Shown: positions 17,698 to 26,671, counted from the first letter of the stretch. The stretch is 64,000 bases of DNA from JAWXCB01 sp034440455 (GCA_034440455.1 JAWXCB010000077.1:1-64000); one strand, 5' to 3'. Made by a program: numbers and translations. Notes: a model not told the origin generated them from the sequence alone.

Positions 17698-18976
17698 CTC
17701 TGCTGTCATTGCTTTGCTGGTTTTGTCCGTGCTGTCATCTTGCATGAACAGGCATGATAAGCACAACCAAGCAAGCGACCATGCGCACCATAGTGAAACA
17801 GCTTACATCTGTCCGATGAAATGTGAGGGGGAAAAAACTTATGATAAGCCCGGACAATGTCCCGTTTGCAACATGACACTCGAACCTCTTGAGAATGAAA
17901 GTTTAGTGCAAACCATTTCTCCTAATAAACAAGTGCTGTCACGGCAGGCAACCGTTAATCTGCAAGCAGGCGGCAATGGGAAAACATTGAAAGCGCAGGG
18001 CGTTATTGACATTGACCAAAGCCGTAACCAATCCGTTGCCGCGCGTTTCGATGGAAGAATTGAGAAGCTGTATGTGAAGTTCAGCGGACAGTTTGTAAAG
18101 CAAGGCGACAAAATCATGGACATCTACAGCCCCGCATTTCGTACCATGCAGGAAGAGCATCTTTTCATCATCAAATCCGGTTCGGGTAATTCATTGATTG
18201 AAAAGTCGCGGGAAAAACTACGGTTGCTCGGTATCACAGAAATCCAAATTTCTGAATTGGAAAATACCGGGGAAATTGATTTAACTGTTTCTGTTTTCAG
18301 TCCTACCGGAGGATATGTCTTTTTCAAAACACAGTCGCAATCGGAAAGCACACCAGAAAAATCCACGCCTGCCATGAACTCAATGAGTATGCAGCAGAAC
18401 TCCAGCAGCGATAATGTTCTCACTTCATCCGCATCGCAAATCCGCGAGGGCATGTATGTGAATGAAGGACAAGCGCTTTTCAGCGTAAACGATTTGCAGC
18501 AGGTGTGGGCTTTGGTTTCCATTTCCGGTGAACAGCTTTCACAGATTCACGAGAACCAATCTTTAGAAATAGTTTCCGAGAGCAATCCTGCAAAAGTGAT
18601 GAATGGAAAAGTGCTTTTAACCGAGCAAATTTTTGAAGAAGCCGGACAACGATTTGCGCGGGTTAGAATTTTGTTGCCTAACCCGGACAATTCGCTAAAA
18701 ATAAACTCACTTGTTACAACACAGTTTTCTATCTCTGATAAAAACAAGTTACAAGTTCCCGCATCAGCAGTTTACAAAACTGGCTTGAATGCTTACGTGT
18801 GGGTGAAAACAGATAGTACCAAAACCGGGACGGGCATTTTTCAGTTACGGAAAATAATTGCAGGCGCAACCAAGAATGGGATGACGCTCATAATAAGCGG
18901 TCTTTCACCGGATGAAGAAATTGCAACTGAGGCCGGATTGATGACCGACAGCGAAACATTTTTAAATGCGAACTAA
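17672..18976 (+). CDS. cusB: RND periplasmic adaptor (CusB-like) with heavy-metal-binding domain, copy 1
   Basis: A 434-residue lipoprotein adaptor. It has a lipobox (LLVLSVLSSC), a heavy-metal-binding domain (YICPMKCEGEKTYDKPGQCP then VCNMTL) preceded by a His-rich DKHNQASDHAHH stretch, and the adaptor fold with FDGRIEKLYVKFSGQFVKQG (barrel-sandwich hybrid) and a beta-barrel around YVWVKTDSTK. It links the pump to the TolC-like duct and may hand metal to it. The start lies inside cusC. Another adaptor follows immediately, which is uncommon. Confidence 0.85.
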   Translation: MNTSWKLNSSAVIALLVLSVLSSCMNRHDKHNQASDHAHHSETAYICPMKCEGEKTYDKPGQCPVCNMTLEPLENESLVQTISPNKQVLSRQATVNLQAGGNGKTLKAQGVIDIDQSRNQSVAARFDGRIEKLYVKFSGQFVKQGDKIMDIYSPAFRTMQEEHLFIIKSGSGNSLIEKSREKLRLLGITEIQISELENTGEIDLTVSVFSPTGGYVFFKTQSQSESTPEKSTPAMNSMSMQQNSSSDNVLTSSASQIREGMYVNEGQALFSVNDLQQVWALVSISGEQLSQIHENQSLEIVSESNPAKVMNGKVLLTEQIFEEAGQRFARVRILLPNPDNSLKINSLVTTQFSISDKNKLQVPASAVYKTGLNAYVWVKTDSTKTGTGIFQLRKIIAGATKNGMTLIISGLSPDEEIATEAGLMTDSETFLNAN

Positions 18977-18977
18977 G

Positions 18978-20183
18978 ATGAAGCAATTTATTTACTCAAG
19001 CATCGTGTTTTCATTTCTATTTCTCGCAGGCTGCAAGAACGAACACGAAAATCATCAGGAAGCATCTGACAGCTACTACACTTGCCCTATGCACCCAACG
19101 GTAATAAACAGTACACCGGGCACTTGCCCTGTATGCAATATGTCATTGATAAAAGTGGAAAAGAAAGAAAACGATCATGCAGGACATGAAGGTAACTTCA
19201 TAACGATTGATAAGCGCAGGCAGGAGTTGGCAGGTATTGAAACCGACACGATAAAATTCAGAAATATCTACCCGGCTTCAACCGTTGTCGGAACAGTTGC
19301 TATTGATGAGGTGCAGGTAAAAACCATCAGCAGCAGAGTGAAGGGGAGAATTGATAAATTATTTGTAAAAACCACAGGTGTTTACCTGAAAAGCGGAATC
19401 CCTTTGTATAGCATTTACAGCGAACAACTGCTTGCGGATGAAAAAGAATATCTTACTTTACATAAAAAAAACAAGACCATTAACAGCACAACTCATCTCA
19501 CCAATGAGTTCTTGAACGCAGCAAAAAGCAAATTGCTGTTATGGGGATTAACCGAAAAACAGATTTCAGAATTGGTATCATCCGGCAATGCCAGTCCGCT
19601 GATTACATTTTATTCCCCGGAAGCAGGCTATGTAACCGAAGTGAAAATTACGGAGGGAGTGTATGTAGAGGAAGGTAGTCTGCTTATTAAGATCACTTCA
19701 TTAAATCATGTTTGGGTGGAGGCCCAAGTCTATTCAAATGAACTTTCAAAAAACACAGACAACAAATCATTTCTTGTGTACTCAGAAAACAATCCTGATG
19801 AAGTTTATAAAGGTGTTCTCGCTTACAACAATCCTGTGATTGAAGAAGGTCGCAGGGTGCAATTATTGCGCATACGGGTTGATAATATAAAAGGCAATCT
19901 CATTCCGGGAATGATGGTTTCCATAAGCCCGCAAAAAACAACCCAACCTGTTTTGGCGGTTCCAAAATCAGCCGTGTTGTTGGAGAAAATGAAAACCGCT
20001 TGGGTATTGGCGCATGACAATACCTTTGAGCAACGCATGGTAGAAACAGGAGTAGAAAATAAATACTGGATTGAAATTCTATCAGGGTTGAAGCAGGGAG
20101 ATATTGTTGTCACAGAAGGCGCTTACCTCATCAGCAGCGAGTTTATCCTAAAAAGCGGGGCAGGGCAGAGGCATGAGCATTGA
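18978..20183 (+). CDS. cusB: RND periplasmic adaptor (CusB-like) with heavy-metal-binding domain, copy 2
   Basis: A 401-residue lipoprotein adaptor (SIVFSFLFLAGC). The heavy-metal-binding domain reads YYTCPMHPTVINSTPGTCPV and is followed by CNMSL and then the adaptor domains (VKGRIDKLFVKTTGVYLKSG, SPEAGYVTEVKITEGVYVEE). The domain variant (CPMHP) differs from copy 1 (CPMKC). ATG 18978 is one base after the previous stop, TAA at 18974-18976. Two adaptors of different type may form a mixed hexamer or serve different metals. It is the last gene of the cus operon. Confidence 0.85.
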   Translation: MKQFIYSSIVFSFLFLAGCKNEHENHQEASDSYYTCPMHPTVINSTPGTCPVCNMSLIKVEKKENDHAGHEGNFITIDKRRQELAGIETDTIKFRNIYPASTVVGTVAIDEVQVKTISSRVKGRIDKLFVKTTGVYLKSGIPLYSIYSEQLLADEKEYLTLHKKNKTINSTTHLTNEFLNAAKSKLLLWGLTEKQISELVSSGNASPLITFYSPEAGYVTEVKITEGVYVEEGSLLIKITSLNHVWVEAQVYSNELSKNTDNKSFLVYSENNPDEVYKGVLAYNNPVIEEGRRVQLLRIRVDNIKGNLIPGMMVSISPQKTTQPVLAVPKSAVLLEKMKTAWVLAHDNTFEQRMVETGVENKYWIEILSGLKQGDIVVTEGAYLISSEFILKSGAGQRHEH

Positions 20184-20232
20184 GTATTGGTTAGGTTGAA
20201 GTACGAATGCAGGCATCCGAACAGAACGAATA

Positions 20233-21819
20233 CTATTGATGACAGTCTATGCAATCGAACTTTTCGATTTTATACTTCACTAAAGTTTTTCCATTCTCCA
20301 CATAGGTTTTGTGGCAGGCGACACATTCCACTTCTGCGTGCTTTCCCTCCAACGGAAAAGCTGTTTTATCATGCGCGAACTTGCTCGGAAACCAATCATC
20401 AGGAACATGGCATCGTTTACAATCCGTTACGCCCGCAACCGCAAACGTGTTTCCATGAACATTGTCATGGCAATCGTAACAGGTTGAGCCGATATTTCTG
20501 AACGTCCATTTCTTCTCCTCATTCACGTGACATGCAAAACAGGGAGTGGCAACGTGCGCACCCTCCAACGGAAATTTCGAGGCTTGATGCTTTTCCATGG
20601 TATATAAACTGACACCAAATCCTTCACTTAAGGAATGACATTCTTTACAATCGGGCGAAACGCCATTCTTTTTAAATTCACCATTATGATAATCTTTATG
20701 GCACCTCTGACAGGCGGAGAAGTCAATGGCTTTGGTATAGCTTTCCTTGTGGCATTTTTTGCAATCAACATTCACGTGCTTGCCCTTCAGCGGATAGTCG
20801 GTGAGGTTATGGTCGAAGGAGTCCATGGATTTCACCGCGACAAAACTCTTTTCATCATGACACTTCGCGCAGTTGCTCCCGAATTTTCCGTTGTGCGCAT
20901 CCTTGTGACAGGTGGCGCATACGTTCACCGCAACTCCGAGGCGGTCTTGAAAAATCGTGAGCGGGTCAGTAGTTGTTTTATGACATTCAAAACAATCGGT
21001 GGTTTTGTGTTTCCCTTTCAGCGGGAAGTTAGTGGCGCTGTGGTCGAAAGTTTTCGCCCCGATAAATTCAGTGAACGAGTTTGTCGTGTGGCACTGGGAA
21101 CATTTGTTTGTGAAATGTTTATTGTGCGGATCATCATGGCAGGCTTTGCAGTCGTTGTAAGCAACGTCTGCTAACTGCTGAAACTCTTTGCCGTTGAGCG
21201 TGGTGAACTTGTGACATTCTTTGCAGTCAACCTCGGTATGCTTGCCCGTTAGTTTGTAATCGGTTTTGTTGTGGTCGAAATTTGCAGCCGGTTTGAAGGC
21301 TTCCATGTTGTGGCATTTGGCGCAATCATTCGATAAGGTTTTTTGGTGATAGTCATCATGACAGGAGAGGCACGCCTTTTCCAATCCCAGAAAAGTATCT
21401 CCTCTCTTCTTTAATTCAGCGCTCTGAATGTTTTCGGGAGCGTGGCATTTACGGCAGTCAACAACAGCGTGCTTTCCTTCTAATTTGTAGTACGCGAGGT
21501 TGTGGTCGAATTTGTTCTCATCGAAATGAATCATGTCGAATTTCCTTCCGTGATGCTCGCTGTGGCAGGCAAAACAATCCTTTGACGTAACAGTTGGATT
21601 TGCGTGGTAGCCTCTTTTTTGATTGACAAGTGTTTGAATTTCCTTATGACAATCGAGACATTTGATGTTTGAAACCTTAGCGCCCAAATCATGGCACTTC
21701 GTGCAGTTGCTCATGCCCTCCAGATTGGCATGGGCGTTTGACAAGTCACCTGGGGAAATCTGTCCGTAAGCATTGGACAGCATTAAGAGTAGCCAAATGT
21801 ATTTTAAGTAGCGCAGCAA
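20233..21819 (-). CDS. Exported 20-haem c-type cytochrome
   Basis: A 528-residue protein with signal peptide (YLKYIWLLLMLSNAYGQ) and twenty CxxCH haem-binding motifs spread over its whole length, with recurrent units such as FDHNKTDYKLTGKHTEVDC and CHDDPHN. These are tandem repeats of a multihaem unit of about 50-60 residues like cytochrome c3/c7 and decaheme families. It should sit in the periplasm or on the outer membrane as an electron wire. It is the last gene of a four-frame operon after the membrane cytochrome-like and ferredoxin-flavoprotein genes. Its terminal acceptor is unknown. Confidence 0.9.
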   Translation of the reverse strand: MLRYLKYIWLLLMLSNAYGQISPGDLSNAHANLEGMSNCTKCHDLGAKVSNIKCLDCHKEIQTLVNQKRGYHANPTVTSKDCFACHSEHHGRKFDMIHFDENKFDHNLAYYKLEGKHAVVDCRKCHAPENIQSAELKKRGDTFLGLEKACLSCHDDYHQKTLSNDCAKCHNMEAFKPAANFDHNKTDYKLTGKHTEVDCKECHKFTTLNGKEFQQLADVAYNDCKACHDDPHNKHFTNKCSQCHTTNSFTEFIGAKTFDHSATNFPLKGKHKTTDCFECHKTTTDPLTIFQDRLGVAVNVCATCHKDAHNGKFGSNCAKCHDEKSFVAVKSMDSFDHNLTDYPLKGKHVNVDCKKCHKESYTKAIDFSACQRCHKDYHNGEFKKNGVSPDCKECHSLSEGFGVSLYTMEKHQASKFPLEGAHVATPCFACHVNEEKKWTFRNIGSTCYDCHDNVHGNTFAVAGVTDCKRCHVPDDWFPSKFAHDKTAFPLEGKHAEVECVACHKTYVENGKTLVKYKIEKFDCIDCHQ

Positions 21820-21823
21820 ATTG

Positions 21824-22738
21824 TCAGTTGTGTTTTTTCACGATGTGCCCAAACTTTTTCGTGATCTCAATGCCGGCTTTTTGTAGGAATGTAGTCGGCA
21901 ATTCTCCTCCTGCAAAGATATATACGAGGTCGTTTTCCAGTTGTTGACTCTCTCCGTTGTCATTCATCAACACTGTTTTTTCGCTGATGGAAACCAAATT
22001 CGAGTTCAACATCACGTTAATTGTTTTGTCGGCAATCGCTTCATTTATCTTCTCTTTGTTCTTTGGTTTTATCCTCGCAAATTTCTCGCTTCTGTAAGAA
22101 AGAATAACCTCGTTATCATCTTTCAAAAGCAAGGCGGATTCCACTGCCGAATCTCCACCGCCAACAACGATGATTTTCTTTGAAGCGATTCTTTCGGGTT
22201 CAAGCAATCGGTAAGCAACCTTTAGAGAATTCTCATCGGGAATATTCAGTTTGCGTGGGCTGCCTCTGCGTCCAATCGCCAGAACCACATTGTTCGTCAC
22301 GTATTCCTTACCGCTGTTTGTTTCAATTTTAAATGTATGGTCAGGTAACGGAATGATGTTTTCTACTTTGGTATTTTCAATGATTTGAAGTTTGTTTTTC
22401 GCAATTACGTCTTTCCAAAGTTGCAACAACTCATCTTTTGAAGTGTCATGCAATTTTACTTTTCCATGAAGCGGCAAATCCATCAGAGAAGTCATCACGA
22501 TTTTTGCTCTCGGAAATGTATAAACTGTTCCACCCAAAGAATCTTGCTCTAAGGTAACACAGGACAAGCCATTTTTTTTTGCTTCAAGCGCTGCTGAAAT
22601 ACCGGCAGGTGCTGCGCCAATTACTACGACATCAAGCACATTTTCTTTGGAAGCCTTTTTGCTTTTCACAATGCTATTAACAGCCTGTTGTCCCTGCTCC
22701 ACGCTGTTTTTGATTAATCCCACCCAGTTCACCGGCAA
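21824..22738 (-). CDS. Thioredoxin-reductase-like FAD/NAD(P) flavoprotein, 3' part of a frameshifted gene
   Basis: A 304-residue frame (apparent start TTG) with the FAD-binding VIGAAPAGISAALEAKKNG near residue 37 and a second NAD(P)-binding VVGGGDSAVESALLLKD near 195. The family CxxC disulfide of true thioredoxin reductases is not seen. Its beginning, VGLIKNSVEQGQQAV, is the natural continuation of the AGELGG at the end of the upstream ferredoxin frame, which overlaps it in another frame. So the two are very probably one broken gene (see finding). It would transfer electrons between NAD(P)H and the Fe-S domain. Confidence 0.75.
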   Translation of the reverse strand: MPVNWVGLIKNSVEQGQQAVNSIVKSKKASKENVLDVVVIGAAPAGISAALEAKKNGLSCVTLEQDSLGGTVYTFPRAKIVMTSLMDLPLHGKVKLHDTSKDELLQLWKDVIAKNKLQIIENTKVENIIPLPDHTFKIETNSGKEYVTNNVVLAIGRRGSPRKLNIPDENSLKVAYRLLEPERIASKKIIVVGGGDSAVESALLLKDDNEVILSYRSEKFARIKPKNKEKINEAIADKTINVMLNSNLVSISEKTVLMNDNGESQQLENDLVYIFAGGELPTTFLQKAGIEITKKFGHIVKKHN

Positions 22739-23162
22739 TATAGATACCGCTCACGTTGCTCTCAAAATTTTCACTCACGTACGGCAAGTCAACTCCCCGT
22801 GTTTCCGTGCCGATGCGCAGCGAAATAGCTTCCACCGGACACGCATGAAAACACGCGCCATGACCAACACAGTTCGATGCATTAATTACAGTTGCTTTTC
22901 CGTCAACGATACCCAAGATGTCTTTTTCTGGACAAGCCGTTATGCAGGCAGCGCTTCCTATGCAAGTATTCAGGTTAATATACGGGTGCAGTGAAATCGG
23001 TTCAAACAATCCCTCTTCTTTTGCAATTGCCACTTTTTGCATCGTAATCTGCGACTTCTTTTTCTGGTTTCTCAAATAAGCATAAATGGTTACGATACAA
23101 ACCAGCAGCACAATCCCGTAAACAACTATTTGCTCTAAGAGTACTTCCATCAGAATATCCAT
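22677..23162 (-). CDS. Membrane-anchored two-cluster ferredoxin domain, 5' part of a frameshifted gene
   Basis: A 161-residue frame. After an N-terminal membrane helix (IVVYGIVLLVCIVTIYAY) come two Cys motifs, CIGSAACITACP and CVGHGACFHACP. In both the second Cys of the classical CxxCxxCxxxCP is replaced (Ser and His), a pattern I associate with the family but which could also mean [3Fe-4S] clusters. The tail GIYIAGELGG should lead into the flavoprotein but runs out of frame. With it the intact protein would be about 465 residues. It overlaps the upstream membrane gene by 13 bases. Confidence 0.75.
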   Translation of the reverse strand: MDILMEVLLEQIVVYGIVLLVCIVTIYAYLRNQKKKSQITMQKVAIAKEEGLFEPISLHPYINLNTCIGSAACITACPEKDILGIVDGKATVINASNCVGHGACFHACPVEAISLRIGTETRGVDLPYVSENFESNVSGIYIAGELGGINQKQRGAGTTGC

Positions 23163-24007
23163 CTATAGCCGAAAGCCAGCGTCACTCCAACGTGAATGAT
23201 GACGATGATAAGCATGATTCGCGCGAAAGGCAAATGCGCCACATGCCAGTATTTAAATAGATTTTGCATTGTTTGCAATCTGCTGATTTTGTTGGAAAGC
23301 GAAATTTCATCTTGCACTATTCTTATAATTGCTACCCTTTTATTCCCGCTGATATTTCTTTGTTTCAATGAGGCTTTCACCGTGCCGATTGATTTTCTAT
23401 CCTGAAAAAGCTTAGCAATAAAAGAAGTACTTGATGCCGGAGTTGCCTGTTCTGTAATGCCAAGCACTAATCGCATCAACTCATCATCCATGCCAACACT
23501 GCTTTTTAAAGCGTTTGTCAGTTCCGCTTTCATGCCCTTCACTTCGTTCAAACTTAGTTCGCGCCCTTCAATCGTCCGTGGTATCTGGATATAAATAAAT
23601 CTGCCAATCACGCCACTCGCCACCACCGCTACCATGCTCCAAAAAGCAACGGAAACGATGCCGCCAAACTTAAAAGCAGTGTGAAATAATATTAAGATTG
23701 GACCCAGTGTGCAAAGGAAAATATGAAACTCCAACAGGTATTTCAGCTTGAGGTATTTTGTCATGAAATTGTAGCGCTTCCTTGCGATGTAGATAACAAC
23801 TCCGAATAAAATCATCAATGTTCCTAAGATACCAAGTCCGTGTCCAAATGCACCACTGGGTTTAAACCATTCATGCTGCGGATGATAAAATCTTTCTTCA
23901 AGGGGAAGATGGTAATAAGCATAACCAGTGTAAGCGAGATATGCCGTCACTGCAATTGTAACAGCTACCATGGCTCCGATAAAAAATGAATGAACTGTTT
24001 TTGTCAT
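23150..24007 (-). CDS. Integral membrane protein, cytochrome b-like electron carrier
   Basis: A 285-residue membrane protein with about five hydrophobic segments (GAMVAVTIAVTAYLAYTGY, GILGTLMILFGVVIYIA, FHIFLCTLGPILILFHTAF, AFWSMVAVVASGVIGRFIYI, IMLIIVIIHVGVTLAFGY). Histidines lie in or near helices (HIFL, LFHTAF, HVAHL, IIHVG), as expected for b-haem ligands of cytochrome b561/ferric-reductase-like proteins. I did not recognise a specific named family. It is the first gene of the operon with the ferredoxin-flavoprotein and 20-haem cytochrome, so it most likely moves electrons through the inner membrane. Confidence 0.65.
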   Translation of the reverse strand: MTKTVHSFFIGAMVAVTIAVTAYLAYTGYAYYHLPLEERFYHPQHEWFKPSGAFGHGLGILGTLMILFGVVIYIARKRYNFMTKYLKLKYLLEFHIFLCTLGPILILFHTAFKFGGIVSVAFWSMVAVVASGVIGRFIYIQIPRTIEGRELSLNEVKGMKAELTNALKSSVGMDDELMRLVLGITEQATPASSTSFIAKLFQDRKSIGTVKASLKQRNISGNKRVAIIRIVQDEISLSNKISRLQTMQNLFKYWHVAHLPFARIMLIIVIIHVGVTLAFGYRWIF

Positions 24008-24162
24008 TATTATTTTTCGATTGAGAAGTACATTTTTTCCGGGAATGAATTTCTATACCATTCCCACAACTGTGACTGCTATTCAAACTTTGTGTTTTAA
24101 TCCCTAAAAAAGAGATGATTATTGTCATAGTGAACGCTTTGGAATAGCAATACATTCATAAA

Positions 24163-25284
24163 ATGAAACGAGCAAAGCCGAGGAAACTAAAAAAGCAACT
24201 GCAGATTGAAGTTGACACTTCATTTCTTTATCGCTTTTTGTCGGAGAAAAATGAGGATAAGAACCTCGCTGATATTTTTAGCAAGATGTCTGCGATAGAA
24301 ACAACTCATGCTCAGAAAATTTTGAACAAGATGCAAAGCGAAGGGATAAAGGCAACATTACCTCCTCCCTCGTTTCGTGCAAGAACGATGGCGAAACTTG
24401 CAAAGGTTTTCGGATTCGATTTCATCTTGTCAACGCTGATGGCAACGGAGCAAAAAATCGCGCGGGCATCTGTTGAGGAGAAGGTAAAAAAGAACGCGCC
24501 TGTTACGGGAAAGGAAATCACCCACGTCAGGATTTTAAACGGGCTGGCGCAGGCTTCGGGAATGTTGAGCGGAAGTAATCTGGCAAAGTTTGAGGGAAAG
24601 CATAAATCACTAGGAGGGAATGCGCTGAGAGCTGCCGTGCTGGGAGCCAATGACGGACTGGTTTCCAACCTGAGCTTAATAATGGGTGTGGCAGGCGCAA
24701 CAAGCGGCAACAGCGCAATTGTTGTTGCAGGCTTCGCGGGGCTTTTGGCTGGAGCCATCTCTATGGCGCTGGGCGAATGGCTGTCGGTTCAAAGTTCACG
24801 CGAGTTGCACCAGCGGCAAATTGATATTGAAACCGAAGAGTTGGAAACTTCTCCCGAAGAGGAAATGAAAGAACTTACTTTAATTTACCGTGCAAAAGGC
24901 ATAGGCGAACAAGAAGCGGAAAGCCTTGCGAAACAAGTGCTCGGCAATAAAGAGACAGCAGTTGAATCATTGGTGCGCGAGGAGTTGGGGATGGACACAG
25001 AAGACCTTGGCGGTTCTGCATGGACTGCCGCCATCACCTCATTTCTTCTTTTTGCAGTGGGAGCAATCATTCCGCTTGTGCCGTTTTTATTTTCCGCAGG
25101 TTTTAAAGCTACCCTTTTGAGTTTGGCTGTCAGTACGCTTGGACTATTTTTCATCGGAGCCATGATTACTTTTTTCACAGGAAAAAGTGTTTGGTATTCC
25201 GGCATGAGGCAGGTGCTATTCGGGCTTGCCGCAGCCGCCATTACTTTTGGCATCGGGAAATTGGTGGGAGTATCAATAGCATGA
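24163..25284 (+). CDS. Rubrerythrin-VIT1/CCC1 fusion, membrane iron or manganese transporter
   Basis: A 373-residue protein. Residues about 10-130 are a rubrerythrin/ferritin-like four-helix domain (FLSEKNEDKNLADIFSKMSA, IETTHAQKIL with carboxylate and His ligands), followed by a VIT1/CCC1 membrane domain (AAVLGANDGLVSNLSLIMGV, AGAISMALGEWLSVQSSREL). Such MbfA-like fusions export or sequester Fe(II) or Mn(II) and oxidise iron. It is transcribed away from the haem operon, separated by 155 bases, so an iron-related theme in this part is likely. No clear promoter or metal operator was seen. Confidence 0.85.
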   Translation: MKRAKPRKLKKQLQIEVDTSFLYRFLSEKNEDKNLADIFSKMSAIETTHAQKILNKMQSEGIKATLPPPSFRARTMAKLAKVFGFDFILSTLMATEQKIARASVEEKVKKNAPVTGKEITHVRILNGLAQASGMLSGSNLAKFEGKHKSLGGNALRAAVLGANDGLVSNLSLIMGVAGATSGNSAIVVAGFAGLLAGAISMALGEWLSVQSSRELHQRQIDIETEELETSPEEEMKELTLIYRAKGIGEQEAESLAKQVLGNKETAVESLVREELGMDTEDLGGSAWTAAITSFLLFAVGAIIPLVPFLFSAGFKATLLSLAVSTLGLFFIGAMITFFTGKSVWYSGMRQVLFGLAAAAITFGIGKLVGVSIA

Positions 25285-25371
25285 GGTGAAGAATCTATAG
25301 TTGTAGGTAAAGAGCGGGATATTTCAGCAGAACAATAAGCACAAAAGGATTAACTCTTAGACAGGGTTCTC

Positions 25372-26601
25372 TCACATCCCCAGCACCGCCTTCACCGGAT
25401 CGCTACCCGTAAGCATGAATCCCGGATTTTCGAGCAGTTGTTTCACTTTAACTAAGAAGCTGACGGACTCTTTGCCGTCAATGATGCGGTGGTCATAAGA
25501 GACTGCCACGTACATCATCGGGCGAATCACTACTTGTCCGTTTAATGCAATCGGGCGCTCTTCAATTTTGTGCATACCGAGAATGGCGGATTGCGGTGCG
25601 TTTAAAATTGGGGTAGAAAGCATGGAGCCGAACACACCCCCGTTACTGATGGTAAATGTGCCGCCCTGCATCTCATCAAGCGTGAGTTTGTTATCGCGTC
25701 CGCGTGTTCCCAAATCAAGCACAGCTTTTTCGATTTCAGCCATTGACAAGGATTCCGCATTCCGCATCACCGGAACAACTAATCCCCTCGGAGTTGAAAC
25801 CGCAATGCCGATGTCGCAGTAATCATGGAACACAATATTTTCATCTTCGATGATGCCGTTCACCGCAGGAAATTCCTGCAAGGCGATGCAACAGGCTTTC
25901 GTGAAAAACGACATGAAGCCTAAACCTACTCCGTGAATTTCTTTGAACTTGTCTTTGTATTGATTGCGGATGCTCATGATGGCGCTCATGTCCACCTCGT
26001 TGAACGTGGTGAGCATCGCAGTATCATTTTTCGCAGCCACCAATCTTTTCGCAATCGTCTTGCGCAGCGTTGACATTTTATCCTTGCGCGTTTCGCGACT
26101 AAATGCGGCAGGCTTTGCCTGTCCGTTTCCTTTTTGCGCAATCGTTTTCAACACATCTTCTTTCATAATTCTGCCTTCCTTCCCAGTGCCGAGAACCGTT
26201 CCGCCTTTCAGGTCATTCTCTGACATGAGTTTTGCCGCAGCAGGTGAAGGAATTCCTTTTGCGTAAGAAACTTCCTTTGAGCCGACAGGCTCTGCGACCT
26301 TTTCAACTTTCTGCTCCACTTTTTCTTTTACCGCTACCGCCACAGGTTCTTTCTTCGCAGGCGCAGCAACGGAAGTATCAATCTTTGCAATGATTGTCCC
26401 GATGGCAACCGTATCTCCCGCTTTCGCTACGATGGAAACTTTACCTGCTTTCTCCGCAGCGACTTCAAAGGTTGCTTTGTCGGAATCAATCTCGCAGAGC
26501 GGCTGGTCAATGTCCACCACATCACCATCTTTTACAAGCCAGTTGGCAATCGTTACTTCATTGATTGATTCGCCTACAACGGGGACTTTTACTTCGAGCA
26601 T
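25372..26601 (-). CDS. sucB: Dihydrolipoyllysine-residue succinyltransferase (2-oxoglutarate dehydrogenase E2)
   Basis: A 409-residue E2 of 2-oxoglutarate dehydrogenase, TCA cycle. Domains: lipoyl domain with EIDSDKATFEV (lipoyl Lys near 43), a linker rich in Ala/Lys/Glu, the E3-binding domain around SPAAAKLMSENDLKG and the acyltransferase domain with the catalytic DHRIIDG near 379-385. The start at 26601 (MLEVKVP) is chosen because it begins the lipoyl domain directly. It is separated from sucA by 6.3 kb of unrelated genes and seems to have its own promoter. Its last 83 bp have a second copy at 4656. Confidence 0.95.
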   Translation of the reverse strand: MLEVKVPVVGESINEVTIANWLVKDGDVVDIDQPLCEIDSDKATFEVAAEKAGKVSIVAKAGDTVAIGTIIAKIDTSVAAPAKKEPVAVAVKEKVEQKVEKVAEPVGSKEVSYAKGIPSPAAAKLMSENDLKGGTVLGTGKEGRIMKEDVLKTIAQKGNGQAKPAAFSRETRKDKMSTLRKTIAKRLVAAKNDTAMLTTFNEVDMSAIMSIRNQYKDKFKEIHGVGLGFMSFFTKACCIALQEFPAVNGIIEDENIVFHDYCDIGIAVSTPRGLVVPVMRNAESLSMAEIEKAVLDLGTRGRDNKLTLDEMQGGTFTISNGGVFGSMLSTPILNAPQSAILGMHKIEERPIALNGQVVIRPMMYVAVSYDHRIIDGKESVSFLVKVKQLLENPGFMLTGSDPVKAVLGM

Positions 26602-26637
26602 AATTCTTAGTTTGATGTTTAAAGTTAAACTGCAACT

Positions 26638-26671
26638 CAAAAATATTTTACGAATTTAACCATTCATCAAA
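26638..26671 (-). promoter_or_regulatory. sucB: Candidate sucB promoter
   Basis: On the minus strand TTTG (26671-26668) is followed after 22 bases by TATTTTTG (26645-26638), a perfect Bacteroidota -7 box, about 37 bases upstream of the sucB ATG. Spacing is within the accepted range. It would explain how sucB is expressed away from sucA. Confidence 0.5.

Noticed and set aside
4739..25371. Integrase, transposase or transfer genes for the proposed island
   Set aside because: None of the reading frames resembles a recombinase, IS transposase or conjugation gene, so the island is not claimed to be mobile.
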